From Bryum argenteum (Eukaryota > Streptophyta > Bryopsida > Bryales > Bryaceae): DNA of 64,000 nt. Both the position numbers and the translations under genes were made by a program. Below the pieces are notes generated by a model, which saw only the letters and a list, made by a program, of their open reading frames with translations, had not been told where the DNA came from and made no database searches. Location of the stretch: NCBI GenBank assembly GCA_037043015.1, contig CM073327.1, positions 4,818,727-4,882,726 on the forward strand. The letters are read 5' to 3'. Shown here in pieces: positions 45,210 to 57,219 of the stretch (positions are counted from its first letter, which is position 1; each line of letters begins with the position of its first letter).

Positions 45210-46543
45210 CTAATGGAAGCGGAAAAAGAGGACTCCGACATGACCCTGGAGCTCGTCCAGCTGCTTGTCCATCAGCCTACTCAAGCCCTGTTGCACCGCT
45301 ATTCTCTCGCTCTGCTCTGCCGTGCGCGCCTCCAATGCCTCGATCCGCAACATCAACATCTCCTGCATCGCCAACATCTTCGCGTCCATCTCCTCGCGTA
45401 GCTTTATCTCCGTCGCTTTTAATGTTTTCTGCAATCAGACAATCGAGCAATCTCAATTCCTCGCTATGGCCTGGATGTTGTCGAAGCTTCCAGAAAAAAA
45501 GAGGTAATCTATGTCCTAATTTCACTTATGCAACCCTACCTTGAGCTATTTTATTTTTAGACTTTAAATTTATATGTGAATTATGATGTTTGTGGATGGA
45601 ATTAAATTAATTTTCTGTTTTTTATGTAATGCAGGTGATTGTAGTGACTGAGAAGAGCAGGTAGTCTTATGTATCCTGCAACCAAATCAATCAACCAAAG
45701 TTTCTTAATTTTTCGCTATGGCCTGGATGCTGTCGAAGTTTCCAGAAAGAGATGCGACCAAGTTGAGCGTAATGCTTGCAGAAAGTACAGCTGTGAATTG
45801 TACTGCAACCCTAGCTTGCGTTCTTGCCCTCTGCAAGAATTGATGTTCTGATATACTTACATGTGAACTATGATGTTTGTGAATGGATTTCAAATTGTTA
45901 AGATGTATTTTATGTATTGCAGGTTGTTTTAGGGACCGTGTGGAGGAATAGTATGCAAGATTGACATCATGATGAGGACTTTTTACATGCATCGTGCAAC
46001 CAGTCAATGTACACCGCGTTGAGCTGAGTGCTGATTCGATCGAACTTTTTTGCGTACGTTTCTCAACCACCAGGATGTTGCCGGAAGGGAGCGTTCTCGA
46101 GGTGAGTCCGAAGGTCAGCTTTGAATTGTTCTATGCATTCCTAGCTTGCGTGCTTGCGTTTTTAATATCAAGTTGACTTTTGGAGATGATTAAGGAGGAA
46201 CATTGACACAAATTGTGTCATTGACTTCATATTTACATGTAAAGTATGATGTTTGTGAATGAGAGCGGTTATTAAGCTGTGTATCTTGTACAATGCAGGT
46301 GGTTATAAGGATCGAGTTTGCAAGTGTGATGTTCATCAAGGGTTTCATCCTCCATGACAAGGTTGACACCAGGATGAGGAGATATTTTACCTTCAAGAGC
46401 TCAATTTCTTCGTACAGCTTGTCGAAGTTGTCTGAAATGAATTTGGAGTACCCGGTGAGGGTGGTGTGGATCTCAGAGGGCTGTTCTTTCGGCGTCTCCG
46501 GCTGCTCAGGCGAGCTTCCGCCGGACTCGGCCTCATCTGACAT
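45210..46543 (-). CDS. Small coiled-coil protein (about 123 aa)
   Basis: Exon 1 46543-46391 encodes a start rich in Glu/Ser/Pro (MSDEAESGGSSPEQPETPKE) followed by FISDNFDKLYEEIELLK. The terminal exon 45428-45210 encodes a long heptad-patterned helix (EEMDAKMLAMQEMLMLRIEA, LEARTAEQSERI). The two join in phase 0 to a 123-aa protein. Between them, at about 45460-45520, 45705-45750 and 46040-46090, are diverged copies of the FDxIQAIA-type sequence with stops, suggesting duplicated or skipped exons. No family recognised; a structural or adaptor role is a guess. Confidence 0.5.
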
Positions 46544-48262
46544 TCTCGGCTGTTAAGGTACTCTGTTTTTTGGTGAACGTGGTGTGACGCTCTTGGTGAA
46601 CATCCTCATTTCTGAGTTTTGGCATTCATTCTTCCTGCCAGAGAGGTGTGGGATCTGCCAAGAGTTGCCCTGTGCAGATGGAACGTGACTTTTCAAGACC
46701 TTGGGGACGCACTCCTTCCCTTGTTATGATTGCTGAGCTATAATGCTATAAGCTGCGGCAGTATTAGTTTTGTGTTCCTAAGATAAGGCTCGACCATAAC
46801 GTTTATAAAGATTGTTCGCTCCGAAGTGGTGAACTGGAAGTAATCTCTTGATCTGCAGCAATGTTATAACCATCGGCTGTTGATCCGATCATGACTGCAG
46901 TTATCAATTGCAAGCATCGAAGAATTTGTCGAAATGCATTTCATGGCTAACCTTTGAGTTCCGCACAAACTTCAACCACATGGATTTATTTTGAAATGTC
47001 TAATTTCTGACGGTGCCATGTTCCAAATACCTCGGCACTTACCATTGGATTTTTCTTCTGGCAGGTTCAGAAGAACACAAGATTTGTGCACAAACCCCTT
47101 AAATTCCCATCGAGAGTGATTACTGCCATCGTACTCAGTATCAATGGAAAGCATGAAGGAAACAGGGATCAATTATGCAATCGTACTCAGTGTCAATGCA
47201 GAGCATGAAGGAAACAGGGAACAATTATGTGATCGGGTGTATCATGGATTATTTATGTCGGGTAATCTGAGTCGAGCGCTAAAATGAAGCTGGCACGAGA
47301 TGAGAATGTGTTTTAGTGCTCCAGCAGGTTGATACTGGTACTGGACGCATCTTGTCTCCAGCGTGGGTTGCAGAGCTGACGCTGCACACCATTCAGATGG
47401 TTCTTTGTTGTAGCATCTTATCTTTAGGAATTGGAAGTTTCACCGGGACCTTCGTATGATTTCACGAAGAATCCAGACAGATGCAAACCGAGGACCGAGA
47501 CAGATGGAAACGGAGTACTGGGATAGATGGCATCGAGAACGGAGATAGACGAAAGCTATAGCTAAGACAGACGGGAAACTCGGAACCAATTTGTAGTTTC
47601 ATTGCGAAGGAAACCAAGCTCCTTTCTTCCATGAAGAGCAAATATTCGAGAATGTGCATGATTTCTGCTGCAGTTCACGAGACGGAAGTGTGTAGACTGA
47701 TGACAGCTTCAAGTTCTACGTAGAAAGGTGAGGTTCTCAACTCTTTAAGAGTGGTCTTCCTTCTCGTTTCCTAGCGTGTTGTTCATTGAAACAAAGAGAT
47801 AGCGGCCAAGAGGGAAGGTTTGCAATAATGAGAACATGATCATGGATCACACAGAATATCAACGTCAGAATACACTGCTCGTCCTTAGTAGTAATGACAT
47901 GTACTTCAAGCTCACTCAAGCTCACTGATGGGGTGATGACTTATCTCCAAAGATGCCGTACAACAAATTGCAGATAAGTTCCACAGATGAATCGACAACA
48001 GACTCTGACTAAAGGTCTGACGTGCTCGTGTGCGGTTCCAAAGATAGAGACACGTAGACGGCAAATATCAAGGACACGTACGCGCTACATGTGAGAACAG
48101 CGTCACACAATATTTTCATGAACGGAAGAAAAAGGACAGTTCATGTTTCTATGAGCAAAGTGGGCGTTCGCCCTTCATCTCTACAAAGGATCAATACTGG
48201 TAATCTACATGCAAGTCTGCTACACGAAATAACGAGCAGACAGGGGGTAAGGTTGGAAAAAG
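46544..48262. other. Intergenic; 52-bp tandem duplication at 47129-47232
   Basis: No gene seen. Two copies of a 52-bp unit (GTACTCAGTATCAATGGAAA... and GTACTCAGTGTCAATGCAGA...) share AGCATGAAGGAAACAGGGA. Degenerate GAGACAGATG/GAAACGGAG phrases follow at 47460-47560. The right part is probably the 3' UTR of the PHD gene. Confidence 0.6.
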
Positions 48263-49422
48263 CTAGAGCGAGGGAATCTGCTCACTGTAAGAACAACGAT
48301 TCCCAATGGCAGCCCTGTGAGATGCCATGAACTCTTGAACAGCCATCTTCTTCATTGCCTTCGGGTCTTTGAAAGGTAGAACAGGCGACGTGCTTCGCGG
48401 AGCAGGAGGTTCAGCCTCTGAACGTGATGATTCCTCTTTTGATAGCTCATCGTCTGCCTTGACAGAAATTCCGGTACGCATCCTCTTAAACGAGTCCTTC
48501 CGGTCCTTCGAATCTTCCGAGGACCGTTTCTGGTGCACCTTGTTCGCATCTCGATGCGATCTCGATGACTTGTGACCGGGCTTACTGAGCTTTCCATCTC
48601 CTTTCTTTCCATCACGCTTTCCGTGCTTGTCAAGATGCAGAGTTATCATCGTTCCCTTCTTGCTTACGTAATTCTCCTTGTTACTTTCAAAAGCCTTCGC
48701 ATCTTCCTTAGTCTCCACCGACACCTGAACCAGAACAAAAACCGTCGACGTCAGGATACCACGAAGTGAAACCCAACAGTGGGCGTCCGAATACCACAAA
48801 GCGTATCACAACCTCAACAGTTACTCTCAAGCAAGTACGGTAGCGCAGAGAAGGAAAATGAGTTTACCTCTTTTCGAGAGGACAAGAGCGAGAGGAGTCG
48901 CTCGGCGGGGTCATCTGGAGACGTCCACGTTGGGATCTCCTTGCACTTGGTGTGAAACGACTTCGGCTGATAGCCTGTAAATTTCCACAACTGCTGTGAA
49001 AAAACTCGGGAGACGTCCTGGAAGAGCTGCGGGTCACCACCGGGCGGTCCTTGCACATGAACGCGCTCGTGCATGGGCACTTCGTTGGCAGGTTTGCGGA
49101 GCATGTCGTTCGGGTGAAGCCCTCCGGCAACGGCATCAGAGGACGGGAGATCAGTCGGGGAGGCGTGCCGTGGAGGAGGCAGATGCTCCGGGGCTTCTTC
49201 CGTCTCTTTTTTCTTCTTGCACTTGCACTTATCGCAGACGAACGTCGTCAAGCCTTTAGGAACTCGGCAACAGGCGGTATGCACCCAAACGCCGCACTCG
49301 TCGCACTCCACCATCTCCTCGCCATCGTCGAAACTCACACCACAAGGACAATCTACCGTCCATGACTCGTCGTTCCAGTAGTCGGATTCCGAGCTCGAGG
49401 GATGGTGGGCCTTGCCCCCCAT
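48263..49422 (-). CDS. PHD-finger nuclear protein
   Basis: Exons 49422-48868 and 48724-48263 give 338 aa, with donor gtaaac, acceptor gttcag and phase 0. Residues about 25-70 form a C4HC3 PHD finger: CPCG, ECDECGVWVHTACC and FVCDKCKCKKKK. PHD fingers read methylated or unmodified histone H3 tails. A further conserved-looking part follows (DPQLFQDVSRVFSQQLWKF, then FTGYQPKSFHTKCKEIP). The C-terminal half is basic and charged (HKSSRSHRDANKVHQKRSS), with likely nuclear localisation. The start chosen is the first ATG (MGGKAHHPSSS); an upstream in-frame GTG is ignored. The specific subfamily and histone mark cannot be told here. Confidence 0.85.
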
Positions 49423-49966
49423 CACATCCCCCAACTGTAACACCGAAAGAAAATATTCTCTGCCCTCCTCGAAACCCTAGCTCCCTTCCCACCACCCAAA
49501 ACTGCCAACGAGCACGCGCTATCGCTCCTCTTCAAAAACCACACACCTTCTCTCCTCAAACTCTATCATCTACCCATTCCGACAACAACCTCTCTGCAAC
49601 CCTAGAGCGCTCCAACAATCCCTAATAGCCGAAGTGAGCAACTCTGGCGACGGCACTCTGCACAAAACGAGGAAGAAGAAGAGGAGGAGAAGGAAGAGAG
49701 GGACGGGGAAGAGAGATTGAAATGAAAATGGAGGCGGAGATAGCGCGGGCACCGAATATGAGTGAATGATCTCTCCTCCCTTGAAGGGCTGCAAAGGCGG
49801 CGCGCTGAGCACGAACAGGAAGGCGCGCCTCGGAAAGGAGGACTCGATTAGGTCTCGCGTCTGGGCCATCCTCACGACTTTTACTAATTTTGAACTTAGC
49901 TCCAAATTTTTGAATTTTTGATTGGGTCGTTACAGTGGTTTTCGCTCCCTCAAATTGAGACGTATC
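49423..49966 (-). promoter_or_regulatory. 5' region of the PHD gene
   Basis: Leader and promoter space of the minus-strand PHD gene. Purine/pyrimidine-skewed stretches around 49650-49740 and CCCTAGAG/AACCCTAG telomere-like motifs (near 49477 and 49600), common in plant housekeeping promoters. Confidence 0.4.
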
Positions 49967-49969
49967 TTA

Positions 49970-52900
49970 GGCCCAGTTTATACTTGGGGCCCGATTGAGG
50001 GCCGGCCCAAACTCTCCAATTTTCAACCAATAGGATTGCTCGATTCTCTCAAATCGGGCCCAAGGGTTTTTATACTAGGGCCGGTCCCAAGCATGAACAT
50101 ATCCTACATGGCAGCTTATGTGGCAATAATTTGGCGCCAAATCTTTGGGCCTATGTGGTGTAATCGGGACACGGTTTTCCTTGACCCGAAGATGAAACTT
50201 GGGCCCGAATGTCCACCTCCGTTGGATTCTTTCAATCCCCACCGTCTATCAATTTTTCTCTCCCTGCTTCCTTGTCTCCTGTCTATTGTCTGCGAGAATT
50301 TGCTGGAGGGAATTTGCACACGGGCTTTGCAATCAGATTGTGCTCTTCACAACAACGTCATTGCCGCAGTTGTACGTTGTTCTCTTCGACAGCCATCATC
50401 TTCTCCGGTGAGATTGAACCTCAAATGTTCCGAACCCACTTGCTGTTGCAGTAGAATTTTTAGTGCTTGCTTCGCGCCTTCTGGAGCTAGGGTTTGGAGG
50501 TGTCGACATTGCATCGGTTAAATGGAACTTCCCCAACCATTCACGCACTGTTCTCATACGTAGGACATGTGGAGCGGTAGATTGCTTATCCTTGCGCGCG
50601 CTGTCGATTCTACGCATAGCACGCATTTTGTCATTTTTTGGTGCCGTGCAGAATATTTATGTGTCAATTGCTAGAACTCGGTGCAAGTGTTCTGAAAATA
50701 TTTGTAAGCAGGTTTCATTACGTCAGTGACAAAGTTCTTGAAGTAACTCATCATGTTCATCTTGTCAGCCGGTAAAACGTGATAGTTACTGAGGTCTTAC
50801 TTTCGGTTGGATTATAGGAAGTAAAAATCTTCAAAGTAGTTGGACTGTAGCTGAAGATGTTTGTCAAAACTGTAATCTTCGAGTCTTCAGCTGATATCCG
50901 GATTTACAGGTCGAATCAAGTGCAGAATATACAGAAGTCGTTTTATGTGAATGCAAGTGATCGCGAATTACTTCGAAAACATTTGTAAGCATTTGAGAGA
51001 TAAGTATCACATGACTGGCATCACAGTCAGATGCTAGTCTGCTGGTGTCGATCTGAAGTGTTGCCGTTGCGTTGAGACTCAATACGGTCCCAATTTCTAA
51101 TGAGGGCCCACACGGTTTGGACGGTGCATATTCCTGCAGTCCCTCAATCAACCCATCTCTCCCCCCACGATGTTGGCACTCACTGCCGCAGTCAGCTAGC
51201 CTGCCATTTCTTGATGACTGACTGCAGCCATGGTTTAGGGTTATAATTGAGTTGCAAGCAAAGGAGGGGAAGGTAAATTAAATGTCTCATGGTGCATGTT
51301 GGATCGACGACGAAGATGTGGTGCTTTTGGAACTGCGTTACTTTATCAAGGCTCTTTCTCAATCTCTTCCTTGAGTTGAGCTGCTGCGTACTGCAGCTAT
51401 CATGGAATATTGCAATTAGGGTTTCGACCGTGGGAGAGCTCGACTCTGTTTTGAATGGGTTTGATGTATTTCAAGTTTCAGGCTTACCGACGATGTGTCG
51501 GTGCTGGTTCAAGAGGTCGTTTATCACGAAAGTGAAGATGATTATGAAGCAAAAGTGGATGTTGGAACGGAGATATTTAGCTTGGATGGAGGTTGTGAAA
51601 TGACACTGATAATTTTGTTGTTCATGGTGATTTTCAGATGATGGCGCAGCTTGGTGATCAGCAGGTAATCGGTCTTTCCGAATCAATTCGGTCGACATTG
51701 CATCATTAAAATAACCATTCAATGACAATTTGGGTTCATGTGTGCAGAGTAACAAAATGGCAGAAAACATTGGCGCGTCTACTTCTTCAAAGAAGAAGCT
51801 GCCCACAGAGAGATGTGTGGTCAATGCAGACGATGACATTGAGGTAGCAGCCGCACCTCCCCCCAAGAAAGCAAAAAAACAGTCGAAGTTGAAAGAACCA
51901 AAGAGTGAAGAGGAGGATTAGAAACGGAATTGGCTTGATAGTGAAGTTGAGACATTAATTCAACTCAGGGGAGAGATGCAGCCGGAGTTCCTCAAGAACG
52001 CTAAAAAACAAGGTACATTCAAATTTTTGTTGATTATGTAATTGTAAGAAATTAGCCTGCTTTACTTCCAGAAATCTGTCTCACTTGCAATCAATTCTAG
52101 TATGGTCCATCGTGTAGAATCACTTGACGAGTCTTTATGTGTTGCAATCAGCTCCATTGTGAAGCTTCCACAGTATAAGTCGTTGTCAGTCTACTGGGTT
52201 GAATTATCTTTGTTCAGTTTCGTTTTTTCATTTGTATTTCCTTTTGAGTTGCAGCTGGTTTCCAAGAACCGAAATGAAATCCTACATGAAGTATCTTAAC
52301 TCATTGCCATCATGTCGAGCCTCCCGTCATGCATTGCTCATGTGGAAGCTATGGTTTTTTTGTGTGGAAGTTCTTTTCTGGTTTTGTTTTCCCTTGTATC
52401 AGTAATTAGACTGCTTCTCTGAACTAAAGAGGTCGGCGCTGATTTCATTTCTTTCTCTCTTTGGAAAGTTATGATTTTCTATGCTTTTTTTGAACAGGAG
52501 AAACCTTGTTTTCCAGGACCATTATTGGTTTAAAGTCACAGTTAATTTTTGAAGTTTTCATTTCAATGTGTTAGAAGTGGACACATGTGGAGGATTGCCA
52601 GATGGACGTGTTTCGCTGTGCTTTACATCATGTCGCAAGAGGCCTCATACTAGTATGTTTTTAGATTCATGTCTTTCATAGTTCATTTCTAATTTCATCA
52701 ATGTTCATGTGAATTAGGAGTGAACATGTGGTTGAAGCTGCACTCGAGGCTTTTATGCCTACTTCCAAACTTCAAGAAGACACCCAAGGCTTGCAAGAAC
52801 AAGTTTGGTGATGTCCTCAGGACATACAAGGAAGACAAGCAAGCGAACAACATTTCTGGAGAGTCACGTCACACGTGCAAGTTCTATGAATCGATGGACA

Positions 52901-53959
52901 CGTGGTATCATCGAACGGAGTCGTGGTGAAACACATTTCCCTTCCATTGACGACACAGACAATCCAAATGATACTGGAGAAGAGGAGAAAGAGGAAAATG
53001 AAGAGTCAGTGCCTACTTCAACAAATACAGCAACAAAGGTGACAACAAAGATGAAATATCAAGAGAAATCTCTGGATCTTATTTCCCAGCTTGTAGACAA
53101 CAGCAAAAACATGGCTCGTAGTATGGAGGTGGCCAATGGATTCATGGGGAATCTGGATAGGCACATGGAGAAGCTTATTGAGAAGCTATAGCCCCCCATG
53201 AGTATGTATTGGCAAGTTGTACGCTTACAGGAGTGAATGTTTGACCTGTGGAGCTGGAGGATGTAATTGAATCTGCATAAGGCATTAGAAGTGATTTGGC
53301 TATTTTTGAATTGGGTAACTTGAGAAACATACTTTTTAACGACATTATTCAATTTTGTATGTATATGATTTTAATATGTGAAAGTGTATCATGTAAACTT
53401 ATGTGGATGTTATGTTATGTACATGTTATATATTTAGAATTTTAGATATAAAAATTTCAAAATAAAGGCTTATGATAAAAATAGTAATTCAAGTTCTAAA
53501 AGCATTAAGCACAATTTGTTTGATAATTTTATCCAAGTCTTTAATTACAGTTCAAAATTAGAAATACCTTCTATTTTGAAGGGTTATGTACAAAGAAATT
53601 CATTGTCGTCCTAATAAAAAATGTCAAATTTTTACTTCACATTGACTACTTCAATATGAAACAGAACACTAACAATTCAATATAGAAGTCCTAAGTTTGT
53701 TTAGAATTATTTTTACATCATATATTCACACAACCTAGCAAGAAAAACAACGTAATCCACAATTGTAAAGCATTAGAAATCATAAATCATTTTTAAACTG
53801 GGCCCAAGTAATGGGCCTAAGAAATGAGCCCAAGAATTGGGCCTAAGGAGTTTACATGCCCCTTGGGCTGGATCCCGAAGGTCAGGCCCGATTGGAGGCT
53901 GAAAGGTCCCCAAATCAGGACCGCCTTCGGGCCTCCCCTGTTCGTGTATAAACTCGCCC
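49970..53959 (+). mobile_element. PIF/Harbinger-type transposon, about 4 kb
   Basis: Flanked by TTA on both sides (49967-49969 and 53960-53962). Terminal inverted repeats: left GGCCCAGTTTATAC, right (reverse complement) GGGCGAGTTTATAC, 12 of 14 identical, followed on both sides by GC-rich GGCCCGA-containing DNA. The element contains a broken trihelix/Myb-like gene, the type of second protein these elements carry. No DDE transposase ORF was recognised inside, so it looks non-autonomous or decayed. The rest of the interior (50.2-51.6 kb) has ORFs up to about 200 codons without recognised motifs. Confidence 0.7.
51638..53191 (+). pseudogene. Trihelix/Myb-like DNA-binding gene, broken
   Basis: Exons 51638-51664, 51748-52012 and 52718-53191 with good splice sites. 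A lysine-rich N-terminal part precedes RNWLDSEVETLIQLRGEMQ, the first helix of a trihelix (Myb/SANT-like) domain. Exon 3 continues with LLPNFKKTPKACKNKFGDVL and RTYKEDKQAN, the second and third helices. The C-terminus is helical (SLDLISQLVDNSKNM). Lesions: a TAG at 51919-51921 just before the domain and a frameshift near 52920 separating the domain from the C-terminal part. Such proteins accompany Harbinger transposases and bind their ends. Confidence 0.75.
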
Positions 53960-53962
53960 TTA

Positions 53963-55284
53963 GAGTATCTTCTCCACTGCTTATTTGTGCGAGTCTCAAA
54001 TTAGGCCGCTCACTACAGTCAATCCGGTTTCTCCCTGTCAGGCCCTGTAATAGCCGTTTTCCCGGCTCTCGCGCGAGGCTCTTTTCGTCCGTTTTTCTCC
54101 CATCACCACCTTTTTTCCCCGGCTCACCGCCCATCGCGCGTTCCTATCGTCTGCCACAAGACGATAAGTACCGCGCCCCTATCGTCTATGCCTTCTCTGC
54201 GTCGGCGATATCGCCTCTCGCGCAAGAGCTTATCGCGTGACCGATATCGCAACCCGGATATCTGGTGGGTCCCACATGTGCGGCACCCTACCCGATAAGC
54301 CGTCGCCGAAACTTGGCCCCGATAGCTTAGGCGATATCGCAACGCCAACCCGATACTCTCCTCCATCCACATCCGGTTTACATCGCCCGACAGACAGACG
54401 CGTTTTCATTCACGGGTTTAATACCGGTATCGGCATTAATCATGGGCGCCGCCTAGGAGTTGATGTGACGGTATCGTGGGCAAGACGCTTGGAGGACGGG
54501 CGCTTGCGTGGGCGGGAATTGATGGCGCATTACAGGATCGGTTTAGTGGGCGGAGATTTGCACATCATTGAAATGTGAGCCTAGGAAATTGAAACGCAAT
54601 GTAGGAGATGTCAAAATGGCGAAAAACAAAGAGAGGGCGGGTTTACTCACCCATTTCCAAGCTTCGGGATTATCGCGGAAGTTCGTGGCGTTGCGCGTCG
54701 TTCGAGCTCGATCCCGAAATTCGTTCTCGTCAACCCGCTCTGTCAAAGCGGTCGGTGAGTGCGCGAACCCTCTTATTGTTTCCGATATCCTCACCTGCAA
54801 TCAACCTGTACATACTCAAAGTGTTACAAAAACAAATTAGGGTTTTTGCTTCGGTATAGCGCGGTTTTGTGTAGCGGAATTAGGTCATCGGCTTCCCCGC
54901 ATGATTTCACCTGTCCAATAAGCGAGTGTATTCGGCCTACATATCTCGGATATTTGGAAGCCGTTCACCATAATCATATCGAAATTGTATAACCAAAAAT
55001 TATATGGTTCATAGTAATCTAAATGCGATACGTGAGGTTGTCTACCACAGGATCGCATATCGGGGGGCCAAAGTTCAAGTGTGGGCGGTGTTGGGAGTGG
55101 GTTACATTGGAGTGGATTTTTAGGGTCCTGGACCTTCTTTGGCTATCAGGAAATGGAAACGTTGCGTATGCATGGAAACGTTGCATATGTCAGGAAACGT
55201 TGCGTATGCATGGACATATCGGACTTGGTTATCGTTGCGTGAGCTTAAGAACTGATATATTCTGTTGTGTTTAGATCATCCACA
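53963..55284. other. GC-rich, CGATA-rich leader of the unassigned block
   Basis: Starts right after the Harbinger element. Multiple GATATC sites (for example 54207, 54243, 54256 and 54331) and an imperfect palindrome CTATCGTCTGCC/AGACGATAAG near 54140. Open frames exist but show no clear gene. Confidence 0.5.
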
Positions 55285-56297
55285 ATGACGAGGTGCGGGT
55301 GCACGAAGAAATTAGAAGATACGGGCAGAGATCCTACACCGGGAGTCATGACTTACAACGCTGCTACAGGGAATATTGAGCAGGTGATCAAGTGCGAGGG
55401 GCATACATTCTTAGCGGTTTGGAAGCCCCTAGATGCACGGCGACAAATTATGAAGATGCATGGTCCGAATCAGACAATGGTTACGTCGTCGGTGAAGGGG
55501 AAAACGAATGTCAAAATTGCACATTGCCCGTATTGTACCTGGGAGGGGCAGAAACACCGATTAAATCTGCACAACTCCCACGCCGAGTGCAAGGGGAGGC
55601 CAAATAAGAAGTTGATGTGCTACCCCAACCTTGACATGAAGAACCAGAAGGTATTCATCGATATGGTTTTAAAAGCGAAAAAGACAAAGGATATCGTGAA
55701 TGCCGTTCGGTCCATCATGCCTATCAAGAAGGAGGACAAAAAGCCGAGAGGGACCGGGAAGAGAGCGGCCAGGGGGTGGCGTCGAGGCCCCGGAAGAAGG
55801 TCGCGTCCACCTCTCGGGTTGTTGTTGTTCCCCCGCAGACGGACGATGAGGAGGGTGGGGATTCCGATAGGGAGGAAGAAGAAGAAGAGGAGTCCACGGA
55901 CGAGGAGTCCCCCAATGATCGTGTACATCCACCTCTCGCCCTAGAAGGTACACATTCTTACAGAGGACGGGAAACTCCAACGCCGACAGGAGCGGAGAAC
56001 AACTTAGCGGAGCCGAGAGCGGTGGGAATTACCGATATCCTGCGTGGCCAGCAGGTATCGTCAAGGCGAGAAGACGATGGTGTTCAGGATATGGACTACG
56101 ATATGGGGCTGCCCCAATCGGTTGGTGATTCTAATGGACACGGTCAATCAGTGATCGTCCCACACCTTCCGAATGAACGGAGAAGCGATGACGTCCTTGC
56201 ACAGGGGGGGGGGCGGCCAATGCCAGCAGATATCGGAGTTGAGTTTCCAAAAAAGGTTGGGTTAGAGTCTGAACGTCTCGCTATCTCAGGTCTGTAA
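55285..56297 (+). pseudogene. Zinc-binding-like ORF of unknown family, one frameshift
   Basis: The frame starting at 55285 (MTRCGCTKKLEDTGRD) has a Cys/His cluster: C-x2-C (CPYC), then His residues spaced x4 and x2, and a closing Cys (SHAEC), likely a zinc finger. A Lys-rich stretch follows. Near a G5 run at about 55771 the natural continuation moves to the next frame (PRKKVASTSRVVVVPPQTDD, then an acidic EEEEEE run) and runs to 56297. Alternatively there are two overlapping genes or an assembly error in the homopolymer. No family recognised. Confidence 0.5.
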
Positions 56298-56298
56298 G

Positions 56299-56586
56299 AT
56301 GAGCTCCTGCACGAATGAGCTCCGTGAGAATGTCGATAGGAAATACGGACCTAAGATAGCGAGAACACGAGCTCCGGAGCCGGTAGAAACCACCGCCTTG
56401 TACATACTACTCCAGCATGGGTTGATATCGATAGAGGAGCTGCAGAATGTGACGTCGGAAGAATACTTGGAGCGATTGGTGAAGGATGCAGTCGGTGATG
56501 GTAAAAACGTGGAGCGGTGGCAGAGGGCTATCGAGGGGTACGTTTGCCACTCAAACCGGGATCCGCGAGTTTACGTGTCGATGTAG
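56299..56586 (+). CDS. Short ORF (95 aa) of unknown function
   Basis: The start codon lies one base after the stop of the preceding ORF. The sequence has a helical pattern (LLQHGLISIEELQNVTSEEY, LERLVKDAVGDG). It may be a further exon of the neighbouring gene rather than an independent gene; the spacing resembles a read-through of a GTAAGA donor-like site at 56294. Confidence 0.35.
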   Translation: MSSCTNELRENVDRKYGPKIARTRAPEPVETTALYILLQHGLISIEELQNVTSEEYLERLVKDAVGDGKNVERWQRAIEGYVCHSNRDPRVYVSM

Positions 56587-57074
56587 AGAATTGGCGGCAC
56601 TAGCGAGGACATGATTGAGAAGGAGGCTGCGAATCTTGGCAAGATGAGCTTGGTAAACGTGGGAGTTTGTACGGCGACAAGCGGAGATCCAAGAGTGGGA
56701 GCGGAGTGGAGCGAGAGAAGGCCGCTAAAGTCGTCTCGGATCGTGAGGCGGAGTACAACCGAAGCTATCGGAATTGATAGGGATCGATCTATCGAGTGGG
56801 AGAGTTTGACTTGGGGGCACAATTTGATCTTCCACTTCACAAGCACGAAACCAGCTTATCCGAGACCTTCTACCTCCCATGCCCTGGAGACACGATGTGA
56901 GTGAGGCACACGAAGTAGCGCAGGTTTTGAAATCCGCTCGATTTGAGCGAATATTACCTCCTAGAGAAGCCAGACTTCTGAAATGTAAATTTTTGGTTAG
57001 CGGCTCCGACCAACGGTGAGTCCACTTATCGCCTATCATTTCAAGATATGAATGATATCGTAGTAGTATGGGAG

Positions 57075-57180
57075 ACAATGAACATGATATCGGGTATCAT
57101 ATATCGTATCGTGTCTCTTTGTTTATCGGGTATAGTGTCCCATATGTTATCGGGTATCGAGTCTCGTTCTCTTATCGGCT
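57075..57180. repeat. Imperfect TATCGGGTAT repeats
   Basis: Three units of about 35 bp built on TATCGGGTATxxxGTxTC lie just upstream of the putative exon at 57220. Confidence 0.6.
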
Positions 57181-57219
57181 TCTACTGTCTAATTGCCTTA
57201 CCGGTGCCTGCTATATCAG

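Noticed and set aside
45164-45544. 126-aa plus-strand ORF
   Set aside because: Antisense of the coiled-coil terminal exon, which has a better amino-acid pattern and splice acceptor.
49922-50521. 199-aa plus-strand ORF
   Set aside because: Crosses the inferred Harbinger left end; composition is not protein-like and no motif is present.
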